25,340 nt of DNA from JANFXS01 sp022791155 (GCA_949743895.1 CATJUX010000049.1:1-25340), one strand, 5' to 3'; shown: positions 6,498-15,249, counted from the stretch's first letter. The notes: generated from the letters alone by a model not told the origin. Translations and numbers: made by a program.

Positions 6498-8219
6498 CTA
6501 TTCAACAGTAATTCCTGTATAATAATGTTCCAAAATTTCATCATATTTATATCCGGCTTTTGCCATTCCATTGGCTCCATATTGGCTCATTCCAACGCCG
6601 TGCCCGTTCCCCTTGCCATAAAAAACAAATTTTTCCTCGGCCGCTGCAAAAACATTGTTTTCATTGGGAACAAATTCCGTTGCCTCCCCAATTTTCATGC
6701 CTTTCTCGCCGCCAATGATAACTGGCTCTGAAACGTGCTTTCCTTCTATGGCCTCACCGCCATTGCCGTCTATTATGAAAATATCGTCAAAATATGCTGC
6801 CTTTGTGCCGTCACTTGACTGAATGAAAACACTTTTTGAAACATCATTTTTTTCATTTGAGGCGCTTTCATCATTTTTATTATTTCCATTGCCTTCATTT
6901 TTCACATTTGCGTCTTTGCCGCTTGAAGCATCATCATTTTTTATGTTTCCCTTATCGCCGGAAGGCTCAACGCTGTCCTCTTTTATGACAGCGCCCCCCT
7001 TGCCATTTATTGTATACATTCTGCTGGGGAGACTTCCTTGTGATGTTCCACTAAATATCGTTCTCGTTTCTTCTTTTGTCAAAATTTTGGAACCTGATGT
7101 TCCCGTCACTGTCACTTCCTGAACCCGGCCATATTCTGTGGCTTCTGTTATGCTCACATCCAAAATGTTGCCTATGTTTATTCCTTTCGATGAAAGTATA
7201 TTTTTCATTTCACCTGCTGTGTATGTTCTTGTCCATGTGCTGACATTTGTTTCGTTTATTTCAGGAACCCCTCTCAAATATGGCACAGTGTCAACCCAAA
7301 CATTCTCGCTGTTGTCAGTTGCGCCTCCACTTGAGGAAAAAAACACGGCGTTGATCGGCTTTCCGTCATAATATGCAGCCACTGAGCTTGTGCTGTCAAC
7401 GGCACTGTTTGTGCGCTCCTCCTCACTTTTGTAACCGCCATATGACTGACAGTGAACCTTGTCGCAAACATCATATCCATCTGAGGAATGGCGGCCCATG
7501 AACGAAATTGTGTATGTTCTCGCGGCAACAGCTTGGGCTTTGAGCGCCTCCATTTCCCATGTGAATGGCATTTCTTTGGGAACAACGCCATAGAGATAGC
7601 TATCCATTTCCAAAACATTAACTGTTGTTATGCTCCCTCCATTATAACGCCCAAACTCAATCAAGCCGCGGTATTTTTCTGAACCAATGTCGATTGTCCC
7701 TTCCGAAGATGATATTTGAGGATTTATTCCGTTAAAAATTATTTTTTCATGCTCACCGTCTTTCAAAACCATTGCATGTGAAGCAGACTGCAAAACAGAG
7801 CCATTCACGTTGTTGGCCACAGCTGAAGGATTTTCAATTCCGCAAACATAAACTCCCCAAAGCCCAACGTCAACATAGGCCGGTGTTGCCGTATATCCCC
7901 ACAGTTTTTCGACATCGGCACATGCTCTGACAGCCGCTTCATAACCACCATAGAACTCGTTGACATCAACCATGTTCCCGGAATACACATTTATGCTGAA
8001 AGAGTCTGAAGCGGTGAGGCTTGTTTCAAAATGGAAAATTCCATCATATTCACTTCCTATTTCAATTTCATCATTTTTCATAGAAACAGACGAAACCCCG
8101 TTGAACCCGCTCAGCCCAACTCTGAGACTGTCTGGCATATCATATGCAAAGCAGAACAAAGGCACACATAAAATTGAAATGACTAAAACGGCAACAAAAA
8201 ATGCTTTTTTAGCTGTCAA
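6498..8219 (-). CDS. SpoIID/LytB-domain protein (secreted, with low-complexity insert)
   Basis: A signal peptide (hydrophobic 6-24, ending FCFAYD) directs this 573-residue protein out of the cell. SpoIID proteins are lytic transglycosylases that act on stem-peptide-free glycan during engulfment; LytB relatives modify cell-wall lytic enzymes. The domain signature is split: YGVVPKEMP (210-218) with probable catalytic E216, ALKAQAVAARTY (225-236), CQSYGG, FFSSSGGATDNSENVW (293-308), and far downstream GKGNGHGVGMSQYGANGMA (535-553). Between them, residues about 412-463 are rich in N, K, D, S and G. A further unassigned region (27-190) precedes the domain. The start is TTG at 8219 with GGAGG 8 nt upstream. 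Its length exceeds B. subtilis SpoIID (about 340), so it is a relative and not necessarily the sporulation protein itself. Confidence 0.88.
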   Translation of the reverse strand: MTAKKAFFVAVLVISILCVPLFCFAYDMPDSLRVGLSGFNGVSSVSMKNDEIEIGSEYDGIFHFETSLTASDSFSINVYSGNMVDVNEFYGGYEAAVRACADVEKLWGYTATPAYVDVGLWGVYVCGIENPSAVANNVNGSVLQSASHAMVLKDGEHEKIIFNGINPQISSSEGTIDIGSEKYRGLIEFGRYNGGSITTVNVLEMDSYLYGVVPKEMPFTWEMEALKAQAVAARTYTISFMGRHSSDGYDVCDKVHCQSYGGYKSEEERTNSAVDSTSSVAAYYDGKPINAVFFSSSGGATDNSENVWVDTVPYLRGVPEINETNVSTWTRTYTAGEMKNILSSKGINIGNILDVSITEATEYGRVQEVTVTGTSGSKILTKEETRTIFSGTSQGSLPSRMYTINGKGGAVIKEDSVEPSGDKGNIKNDDASSGKDANVKNEGNGNNKNDESASNEKNDVSKSVFIQSSDGTKAAYFDDIFIIDGNGGEAIEGKHVSEPVIIGGEKGMKIGEATEFVPNENNVFAAAEEKFVFYGKGNGHGVGMSQYGANGMAKAGYKYDEILEHYYTGITVE

Positions 8220-8253
8220 AACTAATTCCTCCCAAAATATAGCAATATATTTT

Positions 8254-8282
8254 ATTATAAGCTAAAAAGAACAAAAAATCAA
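8254..8282 (-). promoter_or_regulatory. Sigma-A promoter of the spoIID-like/queA unit
   Basis: On the minus strand TTGATT, 17 nt, TATAAT. The start codon is about 35 nt downstream of the -10. The -35 overlaps the tail of the hairpin at 8282-8304. Confidence 0.75.
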
Positions 8283-8304
8283 ACATGCAATTGTTTTGCA
8301 TGTT
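8282..8304 (-). terminator. Rho-independent terminator upstream of the spoIID-like gene
   Basis: AACATGCAA (8282-8290) and TTGCATGTT (8296-8304) form a perfect 9-bp stem with a 5-nt loop. On the minus strand it is followed by TGATTTTTTG. It would shield the next promoter from transcription of the 63-residue peptide gene. Confidence 0.7.
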
Positions 8305-8406
8305 CAGCATGTTTCATCATTTCATCCACGCACATTGAGCTGAATTCACAAAAAATTTTTCATTCCGAAGCCTGGACAGCTCAAAATTTCTGAAACAAAT
8401 GATTAA

Positions 8407-8433
8407 GGCCGCCAGAAAACTTTCCAAGCGGCC
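8407..8433 (-). terminator. Hairpin just behind the small membrane peptide gene
   Basis: GGCCGC (8407-8412) and GCGGCC (8428-8433) pair around a 15-nt loop. It lies 18 nt beyond the stop codon of the 63-residue gene. The minus-strand tail (TTAATCATTTGTTT) is only moderately U-rich; the cleaner terminator is at 8282-8304. Confidence 0.5.
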
Positions 8434-8451
8434 ATTTATATATAAAATATA

Positions 8452-8643
8452 CTACACATTAAACATGGCATTATACAAATGTTGTGTTCCGTACACTATA
8501 CAGAAAATTACAATCATCCACCATATTGCCGTTTTAGGTTCTTTTTCATCTTTGTTAACGCGCTCTTTTTTATATCTTTCCTTATTGTCATATTTCAAGT
8601 CCATTTTATAGTTTTGCATATCTTTAAATTCATTGTTATTCAT
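8452..8643 (-). CDS. Small single-pass membrane protein, unknown function
   Basis: 63 residues from ATG at 8643, with GGAGG 8 nt upstream. The first about 37 residues are very polar and charged (NNNEFKD, YDNKERYKKERVNKDEKE). One membrane segment follows (TAIWWMIVIFCIVYG, about 38-52), then a short tail (TQHLYNAMFNV). The charge pattern suggests the N-terminus stays in the cytoplasm. I do not recognise a family. It has its own near-consensus promoter and a terminator, so it is monocistronic; these signals are the main evidence that it is a real gene. Confidence 0.75.
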   Translation of the reverse strand: MNNNEFKDMQNYKMDLKYDNKERYKKERVNKDEKEPKTAIWWMIVIFCIVYGTQHLYNAMFNV

Positions 8644-8671
8644 CAAAACGGCCTCCTTTCACCATAAACAT

Positions 8672-8700
8672 ATTCTATTAAAAAAAAGAGTAAAAGTCAA
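8672..8700 (-). promoter_or_regulatory. Sigma-A promoter of the small membrane protein gene
   Basis: On the minus strand TTGACT, 17 nt with a T run, TAGAAT. It ends about 28 nt upstream of the start codon at 8643. Confidence 0.75.
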
Positions 8701-8858
8701 ACTTATAAAAAATAAGCGCCGCTCAAAAAGGGAGACAGCACAGATGAAGTCACCTGCACGGTCTTATAAAGGGAGTTACATGAAGCTGAAGTTAATGATT
8801 CTCTCCTGAAACTCTCTGTATATCAAATTTATGAAAACCCCAAAAATTTTCACTGTTT

Positions 8859-9620
8859 TCATCTAACATAAAGCACAGCGTCAAGCAAAATCTTAGTATA
8901 GTCATGCTTTGGCTCATCCATAATCTCGTGTGGTGTGCCTATCTCGACTATCCTTCCCCCCTGCATTATGGCTATTCTGTCACAAAATGTGCTGCAAAGC
9001 GCCAAATCGTGTGACACAAATATCATTGTCAGACCACGTTTCTTCCTCAATTCATACAGATATTGCAATATCATTGCTTGCGCGGAAACGTCAAGCGCTG
9101 ATGTTATCTCATCACACAACAGCATGTTTGGCTCTGTCACAAGCCCTCTTGCCACTGCCATTCTTTGAACCTGACCGCCTGAAAGCTGCCTTGGATACCT
9201 GTCAGCTAACTTTGTGTCAAGCCCCATAAGCGACACCATTTCATCTATGCGCTTGTTTGCATCTGATGTGTCTTCCGCAAGCAGTTCAAGGTTTTCATGC
9301 ATCGACTGACGTATTGTCATTTTGGGATCAAACGCCGCTTCCGAATCCTGAAATATCACCTGAAACCAACGGCATATATCCTTAGGTTTTTTCCCTGTAT
9401 ATTCTTCGCCTTTGAAAAACAGCTGGCCTGATGACACCGGCTCTAAACATGCTATCAAATTCAACAAAACGCTTTTGCCACAGCCACTTTCACCTATTAT
9501 GCCAAGAACTTCGCCCTCGTTAAGCGATATGTTTAAGTCTGTCAAAACCTCTTTCCTTCTTCGGCCTCTGCCATATGCCTTCGCAACATTTTTTATCTCC
9601 AATAAAGGGGCTTCACTCAT
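8859..9620 (-). CDS. Nickel/oligopeptide-type ABC transporter ATPase (DppF/NikE-like)
   Basis: This is the second cytoplasmic ATPase of a family-5 ABC importer. The protein has 253 residues. Walker A is GESGCGKS (43-50), the Q-loop lies in VIFQDSEAAFDP, the signature is QLSGGQVQR, Walker B is MLLCDEITSALD, and the switch histidine is in FVSHD. It lacks the C-terminal oligo-HPY extension usual in OppF, as in NikE-like subunits. The start ATG overlaps the preceding gene by four bases (ATGA), and GGGAGG lies 8 nt upstream, so translation is coupled. It is the last gene of the operon; an 8-bp inverted repeat (8831-8838 with 8855-8862) overlaps its stop codon but lacks a good U tail. Confidence 0.92.
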   Translation of the reverse strand: MSEAPLLEIKNVAKAYGRGRRRKEVLTDLNISLNEGEVLGIIGESGCGKSVLLNLIACLEPVSSGQLFFKGEEYTGKKPKDICRWFQVIFQDSEAAFDPKMTIRQSMHENLELLAEDTSDANKRIDEMVSLMGLDTKLADRYPRQLSGGQVQRMAVARGLVTEPNMLLCDEITSALDVSAQAMILQYLYELRKKRGLTMIFVSHDLALCSTFCDRIAIMQGGRIVEIGTPHEIMDEPKHDYTKILLDAVLYVR

Positions 9621-10564
9621 TTTTCGTTCCTCCCTTCAGCGCAGCTGACAAAATGTCCCGGCTCAATCTCGTTAAGGCTGTATGGTTTTGTTTCACAGCT
9701 TTTTTGTTTATATTTACATCGTGGAACAAAGTTGCACCCTGTCCATTCAGCACCGTCAAGCGGCGGCCTTCCTTCAAGCCCAACTGGCATTTTTCTGTCC
9801 TTCCCCGGAATTGCCGCAAGAAGACTTCTTGTGTATGGATGCACTGGATCGTCAAGCACTTTTCTTATGTCGCCATATTCAACCATTCTTCCTGCATACA
9901 TAACTCCTAATTTGTCTGCAATGTGTGACGCCACTCCAAGGTTGTGTGTTATGAAAAGGATTGACCAGCCAAGCTCATCTCTGAGCTGCGCCAATTCTTC
10001 AATAACTTCTTTTTGCGATGTAACGTCAAGCACAGATGTCGCCTCGTCACACAGCATGAGCTTTGGCTCCTGAAGCACCGCAAGCCCTATGGCCATGCGC
10101 TGATTCATTCCTCCTGACATCTCCCATGGCTGCTGTTCCAAAAGTGTGTCCGAATCTGGAAAGTTCAGCCTGTCGAAGCATTTTATTGCGGCTCCGCGGT
10201 CAAACTTGAGCCCATGGCAGCTCATTGTTTCTTTATATTGTATACCATATGTTCTTATATTGTTGAATGATCCCCTTGTGTTTTGAGGAACATATCCAAT
10301 TTGTGTGCCCAAAATCTGGCGTCTTTCCTCTGTTCCAAGGTGTGTTATGTCGCGCCCGTCAAGAATTATGCTTCCTTCTTGAACCTGAGCTCCCAGTTGC
10401 TTTATGCCCAAAACAGCTTTTATCAAAGTGCTTTTTCCACAGCCACTTTCACCGGCTATGCACACTATTTCGCCTGGTTTAACCGAAAATGACACCTCTG
10501 TTATTATCTTAAAATCACCGTATGATACAGTGAGGTTTTTTATTTCAAGTAAGTTATCAGCCAT
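9617..10564 (-). CDS. Nickel/oligopeptide-type ABC transporter ATPase (DppD/OppD-like)
   Basis: This is the first cytoplasmic ATPase of the importer, 315 residues from ATG at 10564 (GAGG 7 nt upstream; a GTG two codons earlier is possible). Walker A is GESGCGKST, the Q-loop is in GYVPQNTRGSFN, the signature is the OppD-style EMSGGMNQR, Walker B is LMLCDEATSVLD, and the switch histidine is in FITHN. The C-terminal oligo-HPY region has four cysteines (GCNFVPRC, KSC and VSC), the pattern seen in DppD/OppD-type subunits and proposed to bind an Fe-S cluster in some of them. It sits 2 nt behind the permease stop and overlaps the next ATPase. Confidence 0.93.
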   Translation of the reverse strand: MADNLLEIKNLTVSYGDFKIITEVSFSVKPGEIVCIAGESGCGKSTLIKAVLGIKQLGAQVQEGSIILDGRDITHLGTEERRQILGTQIGYVPQNTRGSFNNIRTYGIQYKETMSCHGLKFDRGAAIKCFDRLNFPDSDTLLEQQPWEMSGGMNQRMAIGLAVLQEPKLMLCDEATSVLDVTSQKEVIEELAQLRDELGWSILFITHNLGVASHIADKLGVMYAGRMVEYGDIRKVLDDPVHPYTRSLLAAIPGKDRKMPVGLEGRPPLDGAEWTGCNFVPRCKYKQKSCETKPYSLNEIEPGHFVSCAEGRNEK

Positions 10565-10566
10565 AT

Positions 10567-11418
10567 TCACACCTCATTTGCGTTGGCAAGGTCACATACA
10601 CTCTCACCAAAGTAGTTGAAAAGCATAACTGTCAAAAGTATTGCAATGGCAGGCGCAAATACTGTCCATGGCGCAAGCTGAAGGAATGCCCTTCCTTCAC
10701 TAACCATTGAGCCCCATTCTGCCTGTGGCGGAGCAACTCCAAGGCCAAGGAACGAGAGGCCGGCAATACTAAGCATTGTTGTTCCAATTTCCAATGTGGC
10801 GTTTACAAGCATAGAACCTATAAGGTTAGGGAATACATGCAATATAAGTATATGGAAGTCACTGCATCCTGTCATGCGGCATGCATTTATGTATGGAAGG
10901 TTCTTAATTCGCATTGTATGGCTTCTTGCCAGCCTTGCATATGATGTCCAGCTTGTAACACCAATTGCTATAAGGGCGTTCATAAGGCTTCCCCCTAATA
11001 TACCCGCAACAGCTATGGCAAGAACCATTTGAGGCAACGACAGCAAAATGTCTGTTATACGCATAAGAATGTTGTCAACAAATCCGCCATAATATCCGCA
11101 TATTACACCTATGGCTGTTCCAATGATAAAAGATATGATAACCAGCATAAGAGTTGCGAATATTGAAGTTCTTGCGCCTTGAAGCACCCTTGAGAAAACA
11201 CAGCGGCCCAAATGGTCTGTGCCAAATATATATTCAGCACTTGGCGCTTGCCTTACAAGCGCTGCATTTGTAGCATAAGGATCCTTTGGCACAAAATATG
11301 GTGCAAAAAAGCTAATGATAAGAACTATAAAAACTATAATTCCTAAAATGATAGCCTTCCTTTTCAGCCTTTCTTTTTTCATTTTCTTTTTATTTTTTTT
11401 CACTTTTTCCTTTGCCAT
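10567..11418 (-). CDS. Nickel/oligopeptide-type ABC transporter permease (DppC-like)
   Basis: Second membrane subunit, 283 residues from ATG at 11418. The N-terminus is extremely basic (about 15 lysines and arginines in the first 25 residues), followed by the first membrane segment and the short N-terminal OppC domain ending YIFGTDHLGRCVFSRVLQGART. The transmembrane core carries the EAA-loop region around NACRMTGCSDFHILILHVFPN, which contacts the ATPases. Typical length. A GTG at 11430 is also in frame, but GAGG is better placed for the ATG at 11418. It lies 14 nt behind the other permease gene. Confidence 0.93.
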   Translation of the reverse strand: MAKEKVKKNKKKMKKERLKRKAIILGIIVFIVLIISFFAPYFVPKDPYATNAALVRQAPSAEYIFGTDHLGRCVFSRVLQGARTSIFATLMLVIISFIIGTAIGVICGYYGGFVDNILMRITDILLSLPQMVLAIAVAGILGGSLMNALIAIGVTSWTSYARLARSHTMRIKNLPYINACRMTGCSDFHILILHVFPNLIGSMLVNATLEIGTTMLSIAGLSFLGLGVAPPQAEWGSMVSEGRAFLQLAPWTVFAPAIAILLTVMLFNYFGESVCDLANANEV

Positions 11419-11432
11419 TATCAGCTTCACCT

Positions 11433-12362
11433 CTATTCAAGTTCAATTCTTCTGTCAATAATACAATAACTTATATCCGTGAGAAGATTGACAATGATCT
11501 GAATAGTCGCAAGAATTAAAACCGCACCCTGAATTGTAGGATAGTCACGGCCTCCTATGGAGTCCATAATCAATGTTCCGATACCCGGCCAACGGAATAT
11601 AGTTTCAATAACAATGCTTCCGCCCAAAAGCGTTCTAATTTGAAGTGAAATAATTGTTATGATGGCGCCCAACGCATTGTGAAGAACGTTTCTATATAAT
11701 ATAACACGTTCCTTAACTCCGCGTGCATGCATGCCTATAACATATTCCTCATCAAGCTGCGAAAGCACGTCAGCCCTTGTTTGTCTTGCAAATTTCGACA
11801 TCATTGGTATGGCCAACGCCAATGTTGGAAGGAATAAGCCCTGAACACTTCCCTTGGCTATTACGGGGAACGCTTTCACTTTGATGCAGAAGAGATACAT
11901 AAGAAGTAAAGAGATAAGAAAGTTTGGCATTGCGTTTCCTGTGAATGTGAACACGCGCACGATATTATCTGGAATTGAATCTTTTTTGATAGCTGTAAAT
12001 ATTCCAAGAGGTATGGCCACTACTACAGATATTATTGTGCTGGCTGTTGCCAAAACCGCTGTATATCCAAGAGCTTTCATAAGTTTGGGCAAAATTGGCA
12101 GGTCATCGGCAAAAGATGTTCCAAAATCTCCATGGAGTATGCCAAGCGCCCAGTTAGCATAGCGGGTGAAAAATGGCTGATTAAGCCCCATTCTTTCGCG
12201 TTCCATTTCAAGAAGTTCTTCTGTTATCGTTGCTCCCTGTGAAGTGAGTCTTAACAAAGCCGCGTCTCCTGGCGTAAAATACATAAGTGTGAAAACGATT
12301 AAAGTAAGTATAATAAGTACTGGTATTAAGTTTATAAAACGCCTTATAATAAATCTACGCAA
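11433..12362 (-). CDS. Nickel/oligopeptide-type ABC transporter permease (DppB-like)
   Basis: First membrane subunit, about 309 residues with six predicted membrane segments. The N-terminus RRFIIRRFINLIPVLIIL is typical of DppB/NikB; FTPGDAA and the EAA loop MHARGVKERVILYRNVLHNAL (about residues 202-222) are family features. An ATG at 12380 is in frame, but the only ribosome site, AAAGGAGTG, falls inside its first codons. TTG at 12362, 8 nt behind that site, gives the usual DppB N-terminus and is the better start. It is separated from the binding-protein gene by a strong hairpin (12406-12432), which may lower its expression relative to the lipoprotein. Confidence 0.92.
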   Translation of the reverse strand: MRRFIIRRFINLIPVLIILTLIVFTLMYFTPGDAALLRLTSQGATITEELLEMERERMGLNQPFFTRYANWALGILHGDFGTSFADDLPILPKLMKALGYTAVLATASTIISVVVAIPLGIFTAIKKDSIPDNIVRVFTFTGNAMPNFLISLLLMYLFCIKVKAFPVIAKGSVQGLFLPTLALAIPMMSKFARQTRADVLSQLDEEYVIGMHARGVKERVILYRNVLHNALGAIITIISLQIRTLLGGSIVIETIFRWPGIGTLIMDSIGGRDYPTIQGAVLILATIQIIVNLLTDISYCIIDRRIELE

Positions 12363-12405
12363 ACTTTTCACTCCTTTCATAATTTCATATTATAATTTTT
12401 CAACA

Positions 12406-12432
12406 ATATGCTGCCGGTGTGCGGCAGCATAT
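12406..12432 (-). promoter_or_regulatory. Intercistronic hairpin between binding protein and permease genes
   Basis: ATATGCTGCCG and CGGCAGCATAT form a perfect 11-bp stem with a 5-nt loop. On the minus strand the tail is TGTTGAAAAATT, not a U run, so it is unlikely to be a full terminator. It probably protects the upstream lipoprotein mRNA from 3' exonucleases or causes partial termination. Confidence 0.7.
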
Positions 12433-12473
12433 CAAAACACTTTCAATTGATCTTTCTTTATTTTTCAAAAAAA

Positions 12474-14030
12474 TCAGCCATTAACGCTTGAGTCGGCATT
12501 TATGCCATAGAACTCATAAGGATTGCTCTCCGAAAATCCTGTAATGCCTTTTCTGAGAACGATATTTCTGTTGTAGTTAGCAATAATTACAAATGTATTG
12601 CTGTCATAGAATTTTTGCATAATTTCGTTTGTAAGTTCAGCACGTCTGTTTGTGTCAACTTCATAACGAAGTTCTTCGATAAGCGCATCTGTTTCTTCAT
12701 TTCCGAAACCAGCAATATCCTGATATGATCCACTCTTTACAACACCATCGATGAATGGGAAAGGATCGCCTGTTTTGTCTGTAATCATACGATAGAAACA
12801 AATTTCATAGTCATGATCTGACATATATGAACCGTCAGGGTCTTCTTTGAGTGCTATTTCAGCAGTAATGCCAAATGCATTAAGTTGTTCCTGAACGAGA
12901 ACGGCCTGTGTGTCAATGTTACGTGAAGCATAGCAACTGATAACAACTTTAGCTGGCTGTCCATTTTTTGTATAAACGCCATTTGTAAGCGTGTATCCAT
13001 CAGCTTCCATGATCTGTTTTGCTTTTTCAACATCTGTTGATGGAATTTTTGCCTTGCCATATGCTAAGTGGCTGTCAAAAACGCTGTAAGCTGGAGAGAT
13101 CATGCCCGGAAGGAAATCAGCTATAGCTTTTCTGTCAATAACAAGCCCAATTGCCTGACGAATGCTGTTTGGAACTCTTTCACTGTTAAGGAACATATAG
13201 CTTCTCATCTGCATTGGAACTGAGTAAAGTGAATATGTATCAGGATCAGCGCTGAACAACTCAATGTCTGAAGATGAGATATTGTCATAGGCATCAATCT
13301 CGCCGTTTTGCATAGCCATAAGTTTTGACTGGTCATCACTCATAGCATAGAACACAGCGCCGTCAAGTTTAACTTCTCCGCCCCAGTAATTTTCATTTTT
13401 CTTTAATGTGATGTCACCGCTTGGAACAAATGTGTCAACGGCAAAAGGCCCTGTGCATATAGGATTTTTGTCAAAATCTGTTGTGGCGTCAAGATCAATA
13501 AACCCAGTTTCAGGTGTCGCAAAGTCATTTTTGAATGTTGGATAAACCTTTTGAGTTGTAATTACAAGTGTTTTTTCATCTGGAGCTTCAAAAGTCCAAT
13601 CAGCCATATATTTGAATCTGTTGTTAACTTCAATGAGTCTTTCAAAGTTGCGTTTTGCCATGTCAGCTGTGAGAGGGTTGCCGTTTGAGAAGCAAACTCC
13701 GTCTTTAAGTGTCACAGTGCACTTTGTGCCGTCAATTTCAATCTTCTCAGCAAGCCATGGCTCCAATTCCATGTCATCATTGATTTTGAAAAGAGTTTCT
13801 GAAAGGCCATATTTTTGATCATGCCATGAATAATACTCTTTGTGAACATCAAGGCTTGAATAAGAGAACGTTTCAACACTCTTAAGAATGCCTCCGGAAG
13901 CTGAAGCGCCATTGTTTCCACCGCCTCCGCCGGAAGTTTGCACAGAACCCCCATCGTCTCCGCATCCTGCAAGCAAGCTTGATGCCACGAGAACCGTACT
14001 CAACATTGCAGCAAACAATTTTTTCTTCAT
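12474..14030 (-). CDS. Family-5 extracellular substrate-binding lipoprotein (NikA/DppA type)
   Basis: 518 residues. A lipoprotein signal peptide ends in the lipobox LLAGC with modified cysteine C23, followed by a Gly/Ser/Asn linker to about residue 47. The mature part is a family-5 binding protein: LKDGVCFSNGNPLTADMA, CTGPFAV, KKNENYWGG, LMAMQNGEIDAYDN and SIRQAIGLVIDRKAIAD. Several blocks (FSNG-P, TGPF, NENYWG, a late DPFPFID) resemble NikA-like proteins more than classical DppA, but the ligand cannot be read from sequence. Candidates are nickel, a metal-chelate or metallophore, or a short peptide. The CDF exporter directly upstream favours a metal-linked ligand. The ribosome site GGGGG lies 7 nt before ATG. 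It lies 75 nt behind the CDF gene without a clear promoter of its own. Confidence 0.9.
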   Translation of the reverse strand: MKKKLFAAMLSTVLVASSLLAGCGDDGGSVQTSGGGGGNNGASASGGILKSVETFSYSSLDVHKEYYSWHDQKYGLSETLFKINDDMELEPWLAEKIEIDGTKCTVTLKDGVCFSNGNPLTADMAKRNFERLIEVNNRFKYMADWTFEAPDEKTLVITTQKVYPTFKNDFATPETGFIDLDATTDFDKNPICTGPFAVDTFVPSGDITLKKNENYWGGEVKLDGAVFYAMSDDQSKLMAMQNGEIDAYDNISSSDIELFSADPDTYSLYSVPMQMRSYMFLNSERVPNSIRQAIGLVIDRKAIADFLPGMISPAYSVFDSHLAYGKAKIPSTDVEKAKQIMEADGYTLTNGVYTKNGQPAKVVISCYASRNIDTQAVLVQEQLNAFGITAEIALKEDPDGSYMSDHDYEICFYRMITDKTGDPFPFIDGVVKSGSYQDIAGFGNEETDALIEELRYEVDTNRRAELTNEIMQKFYDSNTFVIIANYNRNIVLRKGITGFSESNPYEFYGINADSSVNG

Positions 14031-14105
14031 ACATTAACCCCCTAAAAATAGATTTGATGATACTTCTTAACCTACTGCTTATTTTCATCACGCTGTTCCA
14101 AGAGA

Positions 14106-15032
14106 TCACTTCTTTTTCTCAACAGGATCAACGTGTATAAAAGCATGTTTAACGTTGTTTAGCTCTGCTTCAAGCTTGTCATGCAGATTTTCTGCAACGT
14201 CATGGCCTTCTTCAAGAGTCATGTCATTTCTGCATCCTATTGTTGCTTCAACATATATTTTGTGTCCAAACTGTCTTGTTTTAAGAGTTATAAGCTCCTC
14301 AACGCCCGGAAATCCCACGCATATTTCATTTGCTTTTTTAACAAATTCCTTGTCAGCAGATGCATCAATGAGGTTGTTTATGGATGCCACAAGAACCTCA
14401 ATTCCAATCTTAACTACGATAATACATATTATGAGGCTGGCAACAGAGTCGAGAATTGTTATTCCAAATCTTGCTCCAACAATACCAATCAGAGCTCCTA
14501 TTGATGAAAGAGAGTCTGAACGGTGATGCCATGCTGTGGCTTTAAGTGTTGGAGAGTTCAATTTTTTTGATCTTTGAATTACATATTGGAACAATGCCTC
14601 TTTTGAGCCAATTGAAACCAAAGCGGCAACTATAGCAATGATTCCTGGTTGAGCTATGGCCCCGGCGTTGCCTGATAAATAATCTATAATTCCTGTAACT
14701 GCTGAATATCCCACGGATATTCCAACTGTCAAAAGCACCACACCGAGCACCAATGTGAAAAGACATTCAATTTTTTCATGGCCATAAGGGTGACTGCTGT
14801 CTTCTTCTTTTTTGGACATCTGAAGTCCAAGTATGGCTATCAAATCCGCAAACACGTCTGAAGCTGTGTGTATAGCATCTGAAATCATAGCTCCAGATTT
14901 TCCTAATATACCGGCAATCAGTTTGAAAACAAAAAGAGCAAGGTTTGTAATTATGCCTATAATCTCAACTCTTGTCGCTTCAGTAGCATAATCATTACTG
15001 CTTGCAACTGATACATTATTATCTTTTTCCAT
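14106..15032 (-). CDS. Cation diffusion facilitator (CDF) metal efflux transporter
   Basis: CDF proteins export divalent metals in exchange for protons, working as dimers. The protein has 308 residues, six membrane segments and a cytoplasmic C-terminal dimerisation domain. The second segment has D52, H55 and D59 in SDAIHTASDVFAD; the fifth has H169/H170 and D173 in AWHHRSD. This HxxxD plus HxxxD pattern fits a tetrahedral site of the zinc/cobalt type rather than the all-Asp manganese pattern. HPYGHEK (81-87) is the conserved loop after segment 2. The C-terminal domain is rich in His and acidic residues. GGAAGG lies 9 nt upstream of ATG. It is first in an apparent operon with an importer, which is unusual, and follows a long leader with an operator-like palindrome. 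Confidence 0.93.
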   Translation of the reverse strand: MEKDNNVSVASSNDYATEATRVEIIGIITNLALFVFKLIAGILGKSGAMISDAIHTASDVFADLIAILGLQMSKKEEDSSHPYGHEKIECLFTLVLGVVLLTVGISVGYSAVTGIIDYLSGNAGAIAQPGIIAIVAALVSIGSKEALFQYVIQRSKKLNSPTLKATAWHHRSDSLSSIGALIGIVGARFGITILDSVASLIICIIVVKIGIEVLVASINNLIDASADKEFVKKANEICVGFPGVEELITLKTRQFGHKIYVEATIGCRNDMTLEEGHDVAENLHDKLEAELNNVKHAFIHVDPVEKKK

Positions 15033-15224
15033 TAATAAAATCCTTCCCTTCGATTAAGTGGCGCCCTGTGTTTGCAACAAGCAGGACAAATTTTTTATTT
15101 TTAATTTATTCAGCTTAGTTCAAATTAATGATCAGTGAGTGGCATTTTATATCTCTTAATTCACTTAGCTTTTATCCTGCCATGCAAGGGCAATTCATTA
15201 TTTATGATGAAATTTTAAGGAGTC

Positions 15225-15248
15225 TCCAAGTTAAAATCCAAGTTAAAA
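15225..15248. repeat. Tandem 12-bp direct repeat
   Basis: TCCAAGTTAAAA occurs twice back to back (15225-15236 and 15237-15248), just inside the predicted CDF transcript and next to the palindrome 15250-15266. It could be a second regulator site or part of the folded leader. Confidence 0.8.
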
Positions 15249-15249
15249 T

